Below, piece after piece: positions 61,330 through 64,000 of a stretch of DNA of 64,000 nt. Position 1 is the stretch's first letter. Each line of letters starts with the position of its first letter. The notes beneath the pieces are model-generated. The model saw only the letters and a list, made by a program, of their open reading frames with translations, did not search any database and was not told the origin of the DNA. The stretch lies in contig CP154795.1 of assembly GCA_039565995.1 (NCBI GenBank), positions 2,108,001 to 2,172,000 on the forward strand, in the 5' to 3' direction. Position numbers and translations under genes: made by a program. This DNA is from Propionibacteriaceae bacterium ZF39 (GTDB taxonomy: Bacteria; Actinomycetota; Actinomycetes; Propionibacteriales; Propionibacteriaceae).

Positions 61330-61734
61330 TCAGTCCTCGGTCGACGACTTGCGGGCCGTGGACTTCCGCGCCGGCGCAGGGTTCTCGGCGGCTTCGCCCC
61401 GCAGCGCGGCGTTCTCTTCCCGCGCCGCCCGGAGGTCGCTCTGGAGATCCTCGACCAGGGCCAGAACCGCCTCGAGCTTGTCCTCGGTCCGACCCAGCTG
61501 GCGGCCGAGCTCGGCGACGTCCTTGCGTCCGGCGAGCCGCGCGTTGCGGATGACGAGATCGAGGGTCTCACCGCTGATGCGGCTGACCGCCACCAGGTTT
61601 CCGGTGACCTGCGACAGGATGTCTCCGAACGCCTTGGTATTGACCACTTCCTCGAGACCCGCACCCGTGGTGCCGAGGAACTCGTCCAGACCCTTGCGGA
61701 ATCGGTCCGTCGTCGTGAGCCGTTCGTCGGCCAT
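61330..61734 (-). CDS. PhaE/PhaR-like synthase partner or phasin
   Basis: 134 residues with helical segments (LGTTGAGLEEVVNTKAFGD), a coiled coil (LGRTEDKLEAVLALVEDLQS) and a Lys/Ala tail ending in KSTARKSSTED. The gene is 3 nt upstream of phaC, in the position of the small subunit of class III/IV synthases, but sequence alone does not decide between subunit and phasin. The IS630-type element ends 44 bp upstream of its ATG. Confidence 0.7.
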   Translation of the reverse strand: MADERLTTTDRFRKGLDEFLGTTGAGLEEVVNTKAFGDILSQVTGNLVAVSRISGETLDLVIRNARLAGRKDVAELGRQLGRTEDKLEAVLALVEDLQSDLRAAREENAALRGEAAENPAPARKSTARKSSTED

Positions 61735-61806
61735 GGTTCTGTGCCCTTCTGTCGGTGAGCAGCTTGGTCCCGATGCTAGTGGGCATCTCCCTTTGTTCGT
61801 CGGGGG

Positions 61807-62970
61807 TCAGGCCGCTTGCGGGGTGGTGAGTTCTTCGGGGTTGTTGTCGTGGCGGCGGAGGCGTGCGAGGTAGTCGTTGAGGTCATGGCGGGTGTATTTC
61901 CAGTCGAACGGACTGGCGGTAGCGTTGTAACGCTGTTGGAAGGCCAGGATCCGGGTGGCGAGGTCGTCGAGGTCGGCGAAGTCGCCGGTGGCGATGGCCT
62001 TGCGTTGCAGGATCGAGAAGTAGATCTCGACTTCGTTCAGCCACGATGCGTGCACCGGCAGGTGCACCAGGGTGGCGGTCGGCCAAGCTTGGTTCATGCG
62101 TTCGATGGAGCGTTCCCCGTTGTGGGAGGAGCCATTGTCCACGACCCAGAACACGCGGCGGGCTGAGGCGTAGGGCTCGGTGGTCATCACCTGGTGGACG
62201 AGGTCGGCAAAGGGTGCGATGCCGGTCTTGGGGGCGATGGTGCCGATCACGTGGGCGTGATGGACGTCGTAGGCGGCGAAGTAGGCCAGGGTGCCGCCGC
62301 GGCGGTACTCGAACTCGACCCTGCGGGTTCGTCCCGGTCCGGCCGGCAGGCCGGGGTGGCGGCGTCGTAGCGCCTGCAACTGCGACTTCTCATCAGCGCT
62401 GATCACGTACTCGTCGTCGCCGAGCTCGACGCCTTGCCAGCGGCGGTCGTACAGGTCCAGCACGACGCCGGCCTTGGTGGCGAAGTCGGGGTCGCGGGGG
62501 AAGATCCAGGACCGGTGTTGCCACGGTTTGATCGCATCCTTGGCCAGCCAGCGGCTGATCGTGCTCGGGCTGATCGAGGGGGTCACGCCCTGGGACACTG
62601 CTTCGACGGCCAGCTCCAGGACCGACCAGCGTGCCAATGGGAGCCCGCTGTCGGCGGGTGGGGTGCAGGCCAGCGCCTTGACCTGGGCGACCTGGACCGG
62701 GGTGAACACCGGTGGCCGCCCGGACCTGGGAAGGTCCATCAGGCCGGCTAATCCGCTTCTGGCGTAGCGTTTGCGCCACTTCCGGACCGTGTCGACGTGC
62801 AGGTCCAGCTCGGCGGCGATCGCGGCGTTCGTGCAGCCCTGGGCGGCGGCCAGGACGATCTTGGCGCGGATGACCTGCCGATGCTCGGCACAGGCGGAGT
62901 TGGCTCGACGGGTCAACACGATGAGGTCAGCGGCGGTGGGCAGGATGACAAACGGGGAAGTGGTCACCAC
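61807..62970 (-). CDS. IS630-family transposase
   Basis: 387 residues from GTG 62970. N-terminal HTH domains (GCTNAAIAAELDLHVDTVRK and SISPSTISRWLAKD) are followed by the DDE domain: VISADEKSQLQALRR (first Asp), VFWVVDNGSSHNGERS (second Asp) and HASWLNEVEIYFSILQRK (Glu). The motif spacing is that of IS630. Intact, so possibly active. An upstream extension is open but overlaps the passenger gene. Confidence 0.9.
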   Translation of the reverse strand: MVTTSPFVILPTAADLIVLTRRANSACAEHRQVIRAKIVLAAAQGCTNAAIAAELDLHVDTVRKWRKRYARSGLAGLMDLPRSGRPPVFTPVQVAQVKALACTPPADSGLPLARWSVLELAVEAVSQGVTPSISPSTISRWLAKDAIKPWQHRSWIFPRDPDFATKAGVVLDLYDRRWQGVELGDDEYVISADEKSQLQALRRRHPGLPAGPGRTRRVEFEYRRGGTLAYFAAYDVHHAHVIGTIAPKTGIAPFADLVHQVMTTEPYASARRVFWVVDNGSSHNGERSIERMNQAWPTATLVHLPVHASWLNEVEIYFSILQRKAIATGDFADLDDLATRILAFQQRYNATASPFDWKYTRHDLNDYLARLRRHDNNPEELTTPQAA

Positions 62971-63048
62971 ACCTCTGTTGTCCCGCTCCTCGTCCGCTCG
63001 GTGGTGGCGACACGCCGACAGGCACGCCGGTGGGTCAGGATAGGGGTC

Positions 63049-63381
63049 ATGGTGACGATCCCAGAGTCCACGAAAGGCTCGGTGGAGTACCGGTTGGCAA
63101 CCCGCGCTCGGGAACGCTGGCCGGATCTCACCCGGATCAACACCCGCATTCGGGCCAGGTTCGTCTACGTCGACGGTGTCCTCCCCGATGGCGCGGTCCT
63201 CAAACTGTGCCGGCTCCGCTACGCCGGCCGCGCTAACCAGTGGGGTTTCGCGATCTACCGCGCCAGCCACGACGACTACGAAGACTCCTACCTCCCCACC
63301 GGCACCATGACCGGTAGCGTCGAAGACGCCCTCGACACCGCCTGCGGCCTCTACCTCAACGACCCCACCGCCTGGACCTGA
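63049..63381 (+). CDS. IS passenger protein of unknown function
   Basis: 110 residues, alpha/beta (RINTRIRARFVYVDGVLPDG, then WGFAIYRASHDDYEDSYLPT). It lies inside the inverted repeats, divergent from the transposase, and ends 29 nt before the element tip. No family was recognised; an accessory role in transposition or regulation is possible. Confidence 0.65.
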   Translation: MVTIPESTKGSVEYRLATRARERWPDLTRINTRIRARFVYVDGVLPDGAVLKLCRLRYAGRANQWGFAIYRASHDDYEDSYLPTGTMTGSVEDALDTACGLYLNDPTAWT

Positions 63382-63571
63382 ACCCCCGACGAACTAACGC
63401 CGACCACCACTAGTCGGGGGAGTGGCCCGCGGGAATGGCACCCGGAGAATGTGCATCCTGCACAGCGAGACACTTTCCGGATCCTGTTTCGTCTGACGGT
63501 CCAACCCCTAGGAAGCTCCCCGGGAAATCGGGATCCTTGAGTCCCAGCACCCTTGGATTCAGGAGAACCGA

Positions 63572-64000
63572 ATGGCCACCCAGGAGATCAGCGCAAAGCG
63601 AGCCGAGCAGGTCGCGCGAGCGATCGAGGATCGCATTGTGGCACTCGGGTGGCCGGTCGGTCGGCTCATCGGTTCCGAGCAGTCCCTGATGGAGGAACAT
63701 GACGCGAGCCGAGGAGTGCTCCGCGAAGCGGTTCGCCTCCTCGAGCACCACGGCACCGCGCGCATGCGTCGCGGGCCGGGCGGAGGGCTCGTGGTCCAGG
63801 CCCCTTCCGCGAATGCTGTCCGACGGTCCGCCGCCCTGCTGCTCCACTATCGCCGCACCGACATGGCAGCGCTGGTCGCGGCCCGGAAGGCGATGGAACT
63901 CACCTGTCTCGATCTCGTTGCCGATCGCATGCCGGAAGATCCGATGATCGGCGGGCGCCTGCTCGCCAGCCTCCAGGCCGAAGGCATCCAGCCGGGCTAC
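63572..64000 (+). CDS. GntR-family transcriptional regulator (partial, runs off right edge)
   Basis: 143 codons visible. The N-terminal winged HTH (about 5-75) has AEQVARAIEDRIVALGWPVG, LIGSEQSLMEEHDASRGVLR and EAVRLLEHHGTARMRRGPGG, typical of GntR. The following helical region suggests an FCD/FadR-type effector domain. ATG 63572 follows AGGAG. It starts 160 bp after the IS630 element. The effector is unknown. Confidence 0.82.
   Translation, partial: MATQEISAKRAEQVARAIEDRIVALGWPVGRLIGSEQSLMEEHDASRGVLREAVRLLEHHGTARMRRGPGGGLVVQAPSANAVRRSAALLLHYRRTDMAALVAARKAMELTCLDLVADRMPEDPMIGGRLLASLQAEGIQPGY

Larger units (their letters stand above)
61780..63410. mobile_element. IS630-type insertion sequence with passenger gene
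   Basis: 1631 bp between TA dinucleotides (61778-61779 and 63411-63412), the target duplication of IS630/Tc1-mariner elements. The imperfect terminal inverted repeats share GTGG at the tip and an internal GTTCGTCGGGGGT block. It encodes a transposase (minus) and a divergent 110-residue protein (plus). Confidence 0.85.

Overview
The window is high-GC DNA from an actinobacterium. The right-hand chromosomal part (about 51.9-64 kb) carries a polyhydroxyalkanoate (PHA) cluster: a short class III-like PHA synthase, two phasin-like proteins and a Lys/Ala-rich histone-tail-like protein. This suggests a PHA-storing member of the Propionibacteriales or a relative, which is an inference from gene content only. 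No rRNA gene, complete tRNA gene or CRISPR array is visible. Several genes appear to start on leaderless mRNAs, with a TANNNT box 6-7 nt before the ATG.

Region 1 (1 to about 40.9 kb) is the right part of an integrative conjugative element (ICE) whose left end lies outside the window. From right to left, its minus-strand backbone encodes an ArdC-type antirestriction protein, a primase-polymerase, a DUF2637 membrane protein, a conserved ICE protein, a ParB-like protein, a transfer-associated membrane protein (frameshifted), a three-domain peptidoglycan hydrolase, two DUF6112 pilin-like proteins and a VirB6/TrbL-like channel protein. A three-gene tyrosine-recombinase module (2.4-5.6 kb) sits inside this operon. 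Cargo includes an AraC regulator with an MFS exporter behind a leader peptide and hairpin, a broken cytosine methylase, an LRR protein and an APH(3'')-type streptomycin phosphotransferase. The 5' end of the MobF relaxase gene trwC occurs three times (17.15, 19.04 and 20.16 kb), with cargo between the copies.

The full trwC copy is itself cut in two by an 8.9-kb element (22713-31594). That element encodes a large serine recombinase, its own MobF relaxase, an Erm rRNA methylase under a leader-peptide attenuator, a double MerR regulator and a paralogue of an ICE protein. The attachment halves can be read directly, and joining the trwC halves restores an in-frame ORF of 1186 codons. To the right follow dprA, a small membrane protein, a zinc-ribbon/Dam methylase/ParB-like gene set and a two-gene Gabija-like defence system.

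Region 2 (40886-50986) is a 10.06-kb satellite-like prophage flanked by 43-bp direct repeats that match the 3' part of a tRNA-Pro(GGG). It encodes an integrase, regulators, a DUF3631 ATPase, a J-domain protein, an HNH nuclease, terminase, portal, scaffold-like protein, capsid and one connector, but no tail or lysis genes. This is the layout of a capsid-forming, tail-stealing satellite. Each side of the repeats has its own set of short tandem repeats resembling integrase arm sites, and a decayed integrase end lies to the right, so the tRNA-Pro 3' end looks like a pile-up hotspot. Neither repeat copy is joined to a 5' tRNA half; the intact tRNA is predicted left of the window.

Region 3 (51-64 kb) is chromosomal: a phasin, an NAD(P)H oxidoreductase, an OpuAC-like protein, a DUF3618/holin-X/DUF883-like envelope operon, a histidine-phosphatase lipoprotein, a cysteine desulfurase, an XRE regulator, a second phasin, phaC with a PhaR/PhaE-like partner, an IS630-type element with a passenger gene inserted just upstream of that pair, and the start of a GntR-type regulator.
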